Below, piece after piece: positions 12,228-22,799 of a stretch of DNA of 64,000 bases. The notes under the pieces are model-generated. The model was not told where the DNA came from and did no database searches. It saw only the letters and a list, made by a program, of their open reading frames with translations. Source of the DNA: Glycine soja (taxonomy: Eukaryota; Streptophyta; Magnoliopsida; Fabales; Fabaceae). The DNA lies in contig NC_041011.1 in assembly GCF_004193775.1 (NCBI RefSeq), forward strand, positions 8,645,656 through 8,709,655. The letters run 5' to 3'. Positions within the stretch are counted from its first letter, which is position 1, and each line of letters begins with the position of its first letter. The translations under genes were made by a program, and so were the position numbers.

Positions 12228-12790
12228 GTTTAAGTGACCATGTTATGTAATTTATAAAATTTATTTCTAATATATTAAAAATATCTGTGGAAAATTTATT
12301 TCATATTTTTCACATCAAAGAATAAAAAAAATATTGTGTAACAGTTTCATCAAGAAGGACATCAAATTAATAGTAAAAAAAAACCTATGTTTTCGACCCT
12401 TAAAAATATATTTAAGTGACCATGTTATGCAATTTATAAAACTTATCTCAAATACATTAAAAATATATGTGACAAATTTATTTCATAGTTTTTACGTCAA
12501 AGAATAAAAAAATATATATCATATAACAATTTCATTGAGAAGAACCTCACATTAATGGTAAAAAATAAAAATAAAAAATGTTTTGAACCCTTAAAACTTT
12601 GTTTAAGTGACCATCTTATGGAATTTATAAAATTTATTTCAATACATTAAAAATATTTGTGCTAAATTTATTTTATAGTTTTCACGTAAAAAAAAAATAT
12701 CGTGTAATAGTTTGGTCAAGAAGGATCTCAAATTATTACTTAAACATCCAAAAAAATGTTTTCGATCTCGTATTTATAGTTTATGAACCA
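12228..12790. repeat. Three-copy tandem repeat, about 187-bp unit
   Basis: Units start TTTAAGTGACCAT at about 12228, 12410 and 12601. Each runs through AATTTATAAAA, ACATTAAAAATAT, CACGTCAAAGAATAAAAAA-like and TTTCATCAAGAAGGA-like blocks. The copies are diverged by substitutions and small indels. Confidence 0.8.
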
Positions 12791-13116
12791 TTCCAATAAT
12801 TTTGAATTTAAAAATCGTTTGTTACCAGACTGACCCTTATCGCATCTCAAGGTCATGAGTTGGTCAGGTTTACATGCCAATTACCCGTGCATGTGATCGC
12901 AGAACACCGACACACAACATACAAAAGCTTGTGCGAACAATTCAAGTTGTTTTTTTTATTATTACTGCTCGCCACATTGACCCTTATCGCATCTCGAGGA
13001 CATGTGCTGACAAGCTCACATGCACTCACCTACACGCAACCGACAAATTCTATAAATATCACTAGTGGTAGAAGACATTCTTATAACTTTCAAATATTCA
13101 TCTGAACCCTTACCAC

Positions 13117-13629
13117 TATGTCTCACCCAACTGCATATTTTTGCGTTTACTACAATGACCAAATCTGTAACACAAATGAGGATCCCACCTTCATTAGTAA
13201 CAATGCAAAAACTTTTATGGTCAACAAGGTCATAACCCTTACACAATTATTTGAACTTGTTCAACAAAAATAAACATTGAACAACACCAACATATCCAAC
13301 ATCTCCACTTTCGATGCCCTATATTTGAGCTAGCACAATCATATATGTACACATGTTTTATTCTGAGACATGATCATGATGTTGGACAAATGTTCAACAT
13401 TTTTTACAACAACCCAACACTATCATTTATGGAGTTATTTGTCATAATTTGTAACAACAATAACCCACCAAACAACCAACATGACTCAACCTCCAATCTT
13501 GATGACCTATTAAATGAATACGAACGCAGTGTAGATTGTTGGGTCAAAGATCACGATAGCGATAGTGACTCCTTTTCTGGGCTGGAAGGATGTAACATGT
13601 TTCCTTCCAACGAACCAGTAATCAAATGA
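13117..13629 (+). pseudogene. MULE N-terminal domain relic (plus strand)
   Basis: From the ATG at about 13118 the plus strand reads an N-terminal MULE-like stretch (AYFCVYYNDQICNTNEDPTF and further), then breaks by stops. A second frame, open 13345-13629, continues with ILRHDHDVGQMFNIFYNNPT and SFMELFVII, matching the pattern of the mudrA N-terminal region (a D-D-V-.-.-MF...ELYV motif), followed by an acidic tail. It lies on the strand opposite to the C-terminal transposase relic at 11.4-12.1 kb, so either the element was internally inverted or two elements are merged. Not functional. Confidence 0.5.
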
Positions 13630-13933
13630 GGTTGGTAATCTAGGGATGATCCATGTGTTAGTTGTTTCTGCTTTGAGGTTTTCTCGTGGTATGTTATGTT
13701 GGTGTTTAGTGCTTTAACATTATGTCACTATGAGTTTGCATTGCCTAGTTCGTTCCGTTGTTGTTATTTGTAGTACTTACTTTACTTAATGAAAAAAATC
13801 ATTTATTTCAGTTTATGTTAACAATGAAAATAACAAAAAATGACAACTCCTTAAAACACAGACACTTGAAATTGATAAGTCTATGCGAATTAATCAAGTC
13901 TTTATTATTTATAGAAAACAAACATTGAAGCGA

Positions 13934-14200
13934 CAACTCACAATTTAAATTTAAAGTCTGGAAGTAATAATAGACATCTAGTGCACCATGTAACAGAGTA
14001 AAATGACATTCAAAATTGATAACACTTTGCAATTTACCCAAATCTCTGATAAAAAAATAGATGCTTCACCGACAAAATTGACATTGAATTGATAACTCAC
14101 AATTTAAATTTAAAGTCTAAAAATAATAATGGATTGGTACACCAGGTAGCAGGATAAAGTCACAGTCGAAATTGACAATACTATGCACCATATCAATAAA
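13934..14200. repeat. Two-copy direct repeat, about 159-bp offset
   Basis: CAATTTAAATTTAAAGTCT occurs at 13941 and 14100. The flanking blocks (ACATTGAA..GA.AACTCA upstream, CACCA.GTA.CAG..TAAA downstream) are repeated at the same offset. Confidence 0.7.
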
Positions 14201-14405
14201 AAGCAAAGTTGGAATAATGACATGTCTCAATTAATATTGGATTCCAGACCAACCTCTATCAAAAAGACAATTCTAACCTTATGAGAATCCAATACGCATC
14301 AATGGGATAAATATTCAAACAACTATAAATATCACCAAACACCCTCAATATAACCACACACTTCCACACAATATACCTTCACAAACGAAATTCAATCTCA
14401 ATATT

Positions 14406-15324
14406 ATGGCATTCTTGGGAGAAATAAGCACTCAAACTATTGCTAACTAGAAATTAGCATTCATCTTTCCAAATGGACCATTCAAACACAACCAAACAGG
14501 TGTTTATTTTCAATATCCTACTCCAATATCAATGTGAGTTCCTAATGAGTGTTCTTTTGAGACACTAAAGAGTAGAATGCATAACATCCTTCGGCTAACC
14601 AATGACCAATTTGTACATGAAATCGATTACCGATAACCATCCATAGATGCAGGTCAACAATCTTTTTTTTTCATTCTCTACAATTGATAGGATGATGTTT
14701 GTACAATGTTAACATGCAACGAGTAATACCTGCTTGTTGACCCTATAGAATTATTATGTACCATCAACAGAACACCTGATGGTATACTCAACCCACTTCG
14801 ATCCACCATCACTCCTACTCATGATGCAATGCTATATTAGAATGTCAAGTGGAGGATACCACAACAAGGCAGTTTTTTGGGTTACTCATTCATTGGAACA
14901 AACCCAATAATATTTGAAATTCCTTCGGGGTGCATCATCGAAACACTCAAGGATGTCATCAAGCAAGTTGTGCCTCTAGGGGTTCTCCCTTATGAAATTC
15001 ACAAATCACAAGTGGTTAGGCAATTGTTTTTTCGACAGCCAAACCATACAAAATATTTAGAAAAATTAATCCAATATGAAATAACAAAGTTAAAAAAACA
15101 ATGAAGATATGTTAAAGATGTTAGCATAATCCAACTATTGGAAGCGTTTTTGTCCGATAGAAATTTTAGTTATTTTTAGCAAACCAGCAACCCAACCAGC
15201 CCTAATAACCGATCAACATGTTGTAATAATCAATGCAGATGTTGCGCATGATGAACAACTCGCTAGAATGATTCAAATGGAAGAATACATGTCCGCTAGA
15301 GAACATCTTTCAAACCATCATTAG
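14406..15324 (+). pseudogene. MULE-associated plus-strand ORF relic
   Basis: A plus-strand coding relic with several stops. Readable blocks are an N-terminal part (MAFLGEISTQTIAN, then FPNGPFKHNQTGVYFQYP), a 75-codon open stretch at 14877-15104 with SFIGTNPIIFEIPSGC and ETLKDVIKQVVPLG and VRQLFFRQP, then in a shifted frame SNYWKRFCPIEILVIFSKPA. It ends with an acidic/charged tail (DEQLARMIQMEEYMS) and a stop at 15322. The blocks resemble, from memory, the accessory or N-terminal region of legume MULE proteins. I cannot name a function. It lies just inside the right terminal repeat. Confidence 0.45.
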
Positions 15325-15579
15325 TTTCATCATTTTCATGTTTCAATTGTTACTGTTAGTATGTTCCGTTATTTTCGTTTTATTATGTTTGTCTCTCTAA
15401 TGGTTAGTATTTTCCATTATTTGAGTGTTTTAATTTCTTCATATAATATAATTGAGATGTAGTAACTATATATTCATTATGCTTTTAATCAATCTATTTT
15501 TTTAATCACTTTTCCTTTTTTATTTATTTTAAGACTATTAATTAATTATTATCATTTTATTTAATTATAGCATTTTTAA

Positions 15580-15733
15580 ATTTAATAAAATAACATTGAA
15601 AAAAAGAAGGTGGGAAGAGGTTCTGAAAATAGGATTTCTCAAAAGATAGTGTAGCTCATGAATTAAATTGAAAACTAGTATACATTGAGAATTATTTGGA
15701 GATAAATAGTGTAGATAGGGAAAAAAACCCTCT
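15580..15733. repeat. Right terminal inverted repeat of MULE
   Basis: The reverse complement of this arm follows the left arm at 11099-11320 base for base over long stretches. It lacks the hairpin-containing stretch of about 50 bp present in the left arm. Confidence 0.7.
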
Positions 15734-15760
15734 TTGTAAGTCTTAACCCTTCTTTACTTT

Positions 15761-16330
15761 TAGCTCATGTAACAAATCATGTTATCTCTATCCTACAAAG
15801 ATTAAAAAAAAAGCATTGGGATAAAAAAAAAGTTCTAAGAGCCATCAGTACACAATTGATCAACCTATTTACAAAGATTAAATTCTTGATAAAGATTAAG
15901 GCTCCTAGTCAATTAATAAATAAAGTTAAAGTTGATTGAAATATATCTTAAGAAAGTGTGTGCCAATTCTCTCACTATTTCTTTCAACTCTGGCCAACAG
16001 GCTACACACATGTAAAATGATGCAGTATACTATTATACAAGAAGTAACAGGCATTAGTACACAATTGGTCAACCTATTAAAAAGGATTAAGGTATTGATA
16101 AAGATTAAGGTTCCTGGTCAATTAATAATTATTAATAATTAAAGATTAAATCCAAAATCCAACTCATTGCATAGATACATCAGAAGCCAGTTTGCTTTTC
16201 TTGTCAAAACAAGATCAACATCTTTCTGTCTAACTTTTCTTAGAAAGAGTTGTTTGTGATAAGTCATAACACAACTTTACATTCAGCTCAGGTAACAAAT
16301 CATGTTAACTCTGGCCTACACAAGTACAAA
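15761..16330. repeat. Local diverged duplications
   Basis: AGCTCATGTAACAAATCATG at about 15761 recurs as AGCTCAGGTAACAAATCATG at about 16286. Within this, GTACACAATTG.TCAACCTATT followed by TTGATAAAGATTAAGG.TCCT.GTCAATTAATAA occurs at about 15848 and again about 207 bp later. The copies are diverged by substitutions. Confidence 0.7.
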
Positions 16331-18572
16331 GATGTTCCCCACTACCAAAAGAATTTGGTGACCGGATAAAGATTGTCACTATGTCTTTTTTTCCAATACT
16401 TAATTCCTCTTCTCCACTTCTCAACTTCAATAATGTTTCTGTGAGATAGAACCTACATGTTTTTCTTAGGGAGTTTAAGTTCAATTATTCACAAGTAGGA
16501 CATTTTGATTATTTGACAATCATAATTGCCAAATTTCAACATATGCTATAGAAAATATGAACATGTTTCTCTGCACAGCTAATACTATTTGACAAGGCTG
16601 AGTTGGAAAACTTGCTAATTTAGTTACATATCTTTATCCCAAAGTTATGTTCTAGATTTTGTTTTGAATAATGGTCCACTATGTTTCCACTACCATGAAG
16701 GTGCCCTGCTATAGAGTTGACTATCCCTTGAAAGTAGGCCACATTTAAATCCATCTTCTGATCCTGAATCTTGTTTTAGAGTACAAAGTGAGACAGAGAG
16801 ATTGAAAGCACATCTTTATGTGGGTTTTCTTTTGTCATTTGAAGATTGAACTCACTGAAAACTGCAGCTGAAAATCCGCACCTATGCATTTTCCCCTTTC
16901 AGTTTATCAATCTGGACCATGTAACAAAAAGAAAAAATATTTTTCTTTTCTCTTGAATCGTCTTGTCTTTGAAAGATTCGTGCTTGATTCCACCTTAGGT
17001 ATTTACACTCGCTAGAAATTCATAACTTATGAGCAAAATGAACCCTTCCTACATCCAGGCTTATCAGATTCGTTTTAACTTAAACACAGTATTAGATAAC
17101 ACCCTATAAACTAATTAAAAATACAATTTTTTATTGTTTCATTCTGAATCTGGATCCCAAATGCTTGAAAAATATGTTCTATGACATATTTCACACCAAC
17201 ATCAAACCCGTAGATCAACAATACAAAATTATTTATGCTTAATTAGTGATTTTAAATTTAAATTTTGAATATACAATTATATTAAATATTTAGAATAATT
17301 TTTTTTTCATTTATAATTGTTTTGGTCGACTTGAGTAGAATTGTTTTTCATAGAATTGTTAATAGTATTAGCTGTTAGAAAATTGTTCGCTCTATATAAA
17401 GAGCATTTACATAGTCCCATTATATATTTTTTAAATCAATAAATTACACAATGAGTTTTTCCTATGAAAGTCTTCTCTTATTTTTTTAAATATATAAATC
17501 AGATGTTACTTGAGTCTCTTCTCATTTTTCTCTTGAAAAAAAAAAGATATTTCTCAGCCGTAGAAGAGATTTATAAAAATGATGTTACATCATCCTGTAC
17601 CTTCTGTAAAAGTAAACTGCTTCAAAGATTTTGTTTTTGTTTTTTCTATTGTGAAGATCTAGAGTAAGAGATATTTTAATAAACCTAATTTCATTTCAAT
17701 AGAAAATTACCGTGTTCTCTGTGAGATATAAATGCTAGCTGACCATGATCAACGATTGGAACCTACCTCCCTCAGAGGTTGTAAATCCAAATAGAGATGC
17801 TGGCAGTCACACTATCAATGCCCCAAGTAAATACAAAGAAGAACTAAATGCATGTACTGTAGCACAAAGAGTGTGGAAATGCATAAACAAAAGGAAAAAC
17901 AATAGAGTACTTCAATGGCTACAAGAAAAAATTGATTCACACAACTGGCAAGTAAACTAAAAACAAAGAGTACGGAGTAGCCAACGATTAATACCAACAT
18001 TGGGAAATGCATCAAAAAATTTCTATTCTCATCTCATTGAAAGGCAATAAAACCTTCTGTCTCCGCACTTGGACCATTCATATTATTGTAATTCAAATCC
18101 CAATGCCTATATTTTCCCACCGTTGTGTTGCCACTCAAAACCTGGAAAGCTGGCAACCATTTTTGACCAAATCCCTACGCCAAAACCTGAACTCACGAGT
18201 GGCCAGACGCAATGGATTCGCTGCTTCACACGGCCACAGGCACGCACAGTGGCACAGTGCTTACTAAAAAGGACAAAGGAAGAGAAAAGTAAATAATAAA
18301 TTTAATCTTTAAAAAGTTTTTTAATGTATAAAAAATATGATAATTTTTAATATTTTTAAATTAATTTAATATTAATTAAGTTATATTTTTCAAACATCAG
18401 TATAAAAATAAGTTAAGTTATACAATATGATATAATTGTTGTAATTTTTAGTTTTTATACTGATTAAATCAAAAAAATTTATTTTGCAAAAATATAATTA
18501 TTATGATTTACAAGTTCAAATCAAAATAATTTATGTATAAATAAATAAAATCACGATTTAATTAAAAGAATA

Positions 18573-18700
18573 AAGTGAGAAGTTTTCTCTCACAACATAC
18601 AAAAGGGAAAAAATATTATTTTTCATTATTAATTAGAAAGGGAAAAAAATTATTGTGAAATACACGTGAAAAGTTTTCTCCCACAACATACAAAAGGGGT
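18573..18700. repeat. Short direct repeat, 96-bp offset
   Basis: AGTTTTCTC.CACAACATACAAAAGGG occurs at about 18575 and again about 96 bp later, each followed by an A-rich stretch. Confidence 0.7.
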
Positions 18701-19698
18701 TAACTTTTTTTAGAGCATAATATAACATTTGGGCTAAATTTAATTTCTCAAAAACACATTATGAAAATAATTTTATATTAATATAATATAACGTTTTTTT
18801 AGAAAACATTTGAACCAGATTTATATTTTTAAATAATTTATTTATCTCTTTCATTCATTTAAAAACGTATATCTTTTTTTACCTTCTTATTATTTGTATC
18901 CATCCTAATTCCTAATAAGCATTTTTCTTATTCCGATTCCGTCATTTCTGTTTCTCTTATTATTTTCTTCTTGTTTTTTCTTCCTATTTCATTCATCATC
19001 AAAACAAAGTGTAAAGAAGAGTGAGGAACATGCATGCGTTGCTCCGAATAAAAGGAGCTGATAATGACACACATACGACAAACTCTAACAACACTTTTTT
19101 TTTTTATAATTCATTTTTTCCCATTTTCCATTACATTACCTATTTTATCTCCCACTTTCTGCTCTTTTCTTTCTATTACTCTTTTACATTGTATGAATTG
19201 CTACAAATTTATGTCGGAGTGTCATTTGTCCGAGGAATTTACATCTCTTAACCATGCATGTTGTATTGGTTGGACCATGAGATTCTGCTATAGATCATGT
19301 TAAACAAACAAAAAAAAAAAGTTAAAAGATCTCATCCACTAGATTGATTGCAGGATAATGTTTGCTACTCTTACAAAAGTAAAAACAGAGCTTCCTCTGT
19401 TCGTTCGGATGATCTAAATGCGCCCCAACGTTAGCAACTTAGTAAGAGCTAAACTTACATATAGTTGACTATATATTCCTACCTAAGTACTCGTACCAAA
19501 AGAAAATAAGAAATTAAATAGTTAAGTTTTCTCTCAAATTAAAATCAATGTATGCACTTAACTTTTTTTATAGAAACTATTTTTCTTAATTTCTTGACAA
19601 AAAAGTACATAAATTGATTTTAACAGGTAAAACTTCTTATTTTCCTTTTGTCCAAAAAGATTAAACTACGTTACAATATGTGAGCCACGTGCAGGCAC

Positions 19699-20232
19699 CT
19701 AGAAGTCACGTGACTTACGGTTAAGGTGGAACCCAGTGGAAGAACCAGACCTCCTCCTCACTGAGAAAACTCCATTCCAGATCTCAGTGAAGGCTCTCAC
19801 TATCACCCCATGGTGGTCTGGTGAATTGAGCTGAAGAAAACAGTTGAGAAGCTCCCTGAGATCTTCCTTGGAGTATATCTCGTTCTCCAGTATCATCTGC
19901 AGCATAGAGTGCCTGAAGTCCAGGTATGGATCATCAGAGTCCTTCTCCACCGCCACGCCTCGCCCAAACGCCTTCGCGGTCTCGGCGAAGTCGCTGAACT
20001 GCGCCGAGGCCTCGGCGTAACAGGGCGAGAATGTGGCGGCGGTGGAGGCGTTGGTAGTGGTGCTGCTCGTCGTGGTATCGTCCCAATGAAGCCCGTGGAC
20101 TTGGCCCGCGGGCTTCTTGGGCCTCTGCTTCGGGTGGAATATGTGCCGTAGGAGCCTGGGTCTTCGGCAGCTGCCGCAGCCCAGGCTCACGGACACAGTG
20201 TTCAGAACCAGTTTTTTTCTGGAACTAGACAT
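19699..20232 (-). CDS. OVATE family protein (transcriptional repressor)
   Basis: Intact single-exon minus-strand gene of 177 codons, with ATG at 20232 and TAG at 19699. Residues about 93-157 form the OVATE domain: VAVEKDSDDPYLDFRHSML, then ILENEIYSKEDLRELLNCF, then HGVIVRAFTEIWN. Near the N terminus is the basic C-x2-C motif GCGSCRRPRLLRHIF (residues 18-32) followed by HPKQRPKK, seen in several short OFPs and likely a nuclear signal or interaction region. The middle is Thr/Ser/Ala-rich low complexity. Family knowledge: OFPs are plant nuclear or cytosolic regulators that repress transcription, often by binding TALE homeodomain or TRM proteins, and they affect organ shape. Lack of introns and small size are normal. 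The coding region is strikingly GC-rich against its AT-rich surroundings. It looks like an OFP6-type member, but the subgroup is tentative. Confidence 0.93.
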   Translation of the reverse strand: MSSSRKKLVLNTVSVSLGCGSCRRPRLLRHIFHPKQRPKKPAGQVHGLHWDDTTTSSTTTNASTAATFSPCYAEASAQFSDFAETAKAFGRGVAVEKDSDDPYLDFRHSMLQMILENEIYSKEDLRELLNCFLQLNSPDHHGVIVRAFTEIWNGVFSVRRRSGSSTGFHLNRKSRDF

Positions 20233-20420
20233 TTCTGCTGCTAATGTGGTAATAATAATAATGTTTTGTGTGTTGTGAGAAAGTGTGAGAAAGTTTGTGG
20301 GAAGTGGGAATGGAAAGAGGGTTTTATGGGGATGGAGCAGTGAGAGTGAGATGAGAGGAAGTGAAAAAGAGGAAGGGTGGTCACAATTTATTTTTGCATG
20401 TGAGGTTAAGAGGGACCCTG
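20233..20420 (-). promoter_or_regulatory. OVATE gene 5' UTR and core promoter
   Basis: Read on the minus strand, the ATG is preceded by an (ATT)n tract and about 80 bases rich in CT (CTCACACTTTC, CCATTCCCACTTCC), typical of plant 5' leaders. A TATA-like CCATAAAACCC (plus 20320-20330) lies about 90 bp before the ATG. Further upstream are more CT blocks (20335-20380). No experimental start is known; the TATA call is by position and composition only. Confidence 0.45.
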
Positions 20421-21949
20421 CGTGTTAAACTTTATTGGTGGCAGAGTGACCTGGACCCGCAGATTTTTATTTTCTTTTGGGATAAATTAAAATGTTGAAT
20501 TAATTTTAAATTATATTATTCTTGCACACAGAATAATATAGTACATTCGTACTTTTTTTTTAATCTCAGTTTCTATCATGAGGTATTTATCAAATATGAA
20601 ACCCATAAACATTTTTCTTAAAAAAATAACTAAAAAGATAATCAAATCATAAACAGGTTATATGCATTTTTTTTTTGCTCTAAAAAAAGGTTCTATCTCA
20701 TTTTTGGTTCATGTTAATTTTTTTTACATGAAACAAGTTATATGTATTGAGCTCAAGTTTTATTTTTATTTTAACTTTAAATATTCAATATTGGAGTTGA
20801 CTCATTCGTATCTTTTTTTTACGCAACTCATTCGTATATATCCTTATTACAATTCATACTTTTAAAATATTTAACTATATAATAGAAAAAATATTTAATT
20901 AAGAGATTTATCTCAGTTGATAAAACATAATAATAAATTTTCTGATATTATATTCAATTTTTACATATAATTTTTTTTAGAAACGTATAGGATCTTCTTC
21001 CTTAGCCAATGAGTGATTTGTTAATTTTGGTGCATTGGATTTATTTTGGTACAAAAATCCACAATCACTACAAGAATTCTTTCTACTATAATGGGTATGC
21101 TACAGTGAGCTACAAGGTCGTTAATCACACATATTTGGGAATTTCGTTGTCGATAAATTACAATCTACTTTGCTTTTACTACATGTCAATTATGAAATAT
21201 TAATTAAATTTTTCACTTAAATATATTTTTCATTCATACAACTTTAACATTTTTTTGTTTTTATCCTTTTAATTTATTTTTATAGTTTGTCATTATAAAT
21301 TATATATGTTTTATTTTCCGTATTTGCCATTAATCTTCATTACAAAAATATAAAGATAATGAAATAAATGTTATGTCATCACTTGATGATGTCATTATAA
21401 TGTCATCATTAATTTACAAGATGTAAATCAAAATAAATATAATTTATAAAGACTAAATTAAATAAAAAATAACATTAGCATATAGAAAAAAATAATTTTT
21501 AAATTACATATTAAAATAAAATAAATGCTTAATTATTTATGTATCCACAATTCCACATTGTCTACCTTTAAACTTTTTTTCTTTTCCCTATTTTATCTTA
21601 AGCTTCTTTCTTCCTTCAATCTCCATCCTTCCACCATTCTTCATTGCCTTTCTCACACCCTCTCCTACACCCTTACCACCTTCAACAACATCAATGGTGG
21701 TTGTTTTGGTGACATTTGTAGAAACAATAATAATTGTAGAGATAACAATGACAATAGTGATGGTCGTAATAGTTACTACCATGGTGGTATCAACAATAAT
21801 GATGTGCACATTGGTGATAACAATATTGTAGTATTGGTGGTGACGGTAATGACATTAGTGATAAGTCATTTTTCATTAAAGAAATTTACAAAAGATTCTA
21901 TTGTGTCACATTAATAAATGTAGGAATTGAAACTTTATTTTAATATTTA
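20421..21949. other. AT-rich intergenic DNA with trinucleotide-rich tract
   Basis: No gene is supported. At 21680-21840 the sequence is dominated by GGTGG/AACAAT/GATAAC-like imperfect triplets. They keep a 129-codon plus-strand frame open (21525-21914), which encodes Asn/Asp-rich low complexity with hydrophobic ends, and also a Val/Thr/Ile-rich minus frame. This is composition, not evidence of a gene. Confidence 0.55.
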
Positions 21950-22485
21950 ATTTGATTGGCCTTCAATCTTCCATATCTTCAGGACTTTCTTCTCAAGGTC
22001 GAAGAAGTCGATAGTCTCCTCTTATTTGGCAATAGGAGGCTTTGGACGCTTAGCTAGCTCTTCCTTTTCTTTTTGCTCCTCAGGTTCAGTCAGTCCTTTG
22101 CACCTCAGGCTTGTGCTTCATGTCAAAGCCTAGGTTTTTCCTTGAAACATTGGTGGGTCTAAACACATGTTGGACCACCTTGCATGCTCCTTTGGCTATG
22201 AAATGGTCCCTTTTCGTTGAGCAAGGCAACATATGAAATGTCCTCAATCTCCCCATGGCCTATGAAATTTTTGGCTATATTCATATAAATGGCGCGAGGC
22301 AAGTTGAAATAGATACCTTCCACCAAGTCAAATAGCACAAATATGTGAGCTTCTAATAAAGCATCCTTGGACCCAACCTTGTGCCGAAGGGCATTGTTGT
22401 AGAATTGCTAAAAGATTTTAGCTTTTGTACACAAATTATTGTATTTAAACTTCTTCTTGTAGTTTTCCTACATCGGTGTTTTTTT
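21950..22485 (-). pseudogene. Putative plant transposon protein relic, 3' part (split by copia)
   Basis: On the minus strand the sequence reads, with stops, AHIFVLFDLVEGIYFNLPRA, IYMNIAKNFIGHGEIEDISY and VALLNEKGPF, followed by a Lys/Glu-rich tail. It resembles from memory the 'putative plant transposon protein' domain found in ORFs of legume gypsy elements. The sequence stops at 22485, where a copia LTR begins, and its upstream part resumes at 27932. Not functional. Confidence 0.5.
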
Positions 22486-22737
22486 TGTTGGAACAATAAA
22501 GTTCTCACGCACTCACTATCACTCTATGTTAGAAAAATAAGAAGATGATGAACGAATTGATTGAGAGAAAATAGAGGGGACTTAGAATTCTGAAAAAACT
22601 TCTACACTCTCATCCTTCTCATTGATGATCACTATTATTTTTATACATACTGCACATGTATTTATAACAAACTTCATAGCTATCAAACTAACTTCAAAAT
22701 GAATCACTAACTAACTGAATTACAACATACATCAACA
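22486..22737 (-). repeat. Copia 3' LTR (252 bp)
   Basis: Matches 27651-27931 over its length (CAATAAAGTTCT, AATAGAGGGGACTTAGAATTC, TTCTACACTCTCATCC, CTTCAAAATGAATCACTAAC). It lacks about 29 bases present in the other copy, including a repeat of ACTCAC and CTAACTAATT units. Confidence 0.9.
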
Positions 22738-22752
22738 TCCCTCCTTAATTCA
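22738..22752 (-). other. Copia polypurine tract
   Basis: On the minus strand TTAAGGAGGGA stands directly before the 3' LTR start TGTTGATG, as expected for plus-strand priming. Confidence 0.7.
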
Positions 22753-22799
22753 GATTTGTCAAGGATGTCACTCCTAACTTGTCTCTCAATTCCTTGAAC

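Larger units (their letters stand above)
11099..15733. mobile_element. Decayed Mutator-like element (MULE) with long terminal inverted repeats
   Basis: The sequence running inward from about 11099 (AGAGGTTTTTCCCCCTAT...) matches the reverse complement of the sequence ending at about 15733. Shared blocks include CAAATAATTC.CAATGTA.ACTAGTT.TCAATTTAAT, TTTTGAGAA.TCCT.TTTT and AATGTTATTTTATTAAATTTAA. Long terminal inverted repeats together with a MULE transposase relic inside identify the element as Mutator-like. No 9-bp target duplication is visible at the innermost plausible ends, and weak similarity continues outward, so exact termini are uncertain. Inside are a minus-strand transposase relic, plus-strand relics and two internal tandem duplications. 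Confidence 0.75.
15756..19698. other. Low-copy intergenic DNA downstream of the OVATE gene
   Basis: No gene is supported over almost 4 kb. It contains the local duplications listed separately (15761-16330 and 18573-18700). Short open frames at 17464-17667, 17745-17960 and 18007-18296 show no motif, and their reading frames are not supported by neighbouring exons or splice signals that I can defend. The stretch 18800-19250 is pyrimidine-rich. This may include the 3' flank and regulatory DNA of the minus-strand OVATE gene. Confidence 0.5.

Noticed and set aside
12860..13105. Overlapping 81- and 63-codon plus-strand ORFs
   Set aside because: Lie inside the MULE between relics, no motif, two frames open over the same bases.
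17745..18296. Short plus-strand ORFs that might be exons of a gene near the OVATE locus
   Set aside because: No recognised motif, no matching splice sites or neighbouring exons that keep frame.
21525..21914. 129-codon plus-strand ORF rich in Asn/Asp/Gly
   Set aside because: Opened by imperfect trinucleotide repeats; also open on the other strand, no motif, no promoter signal.
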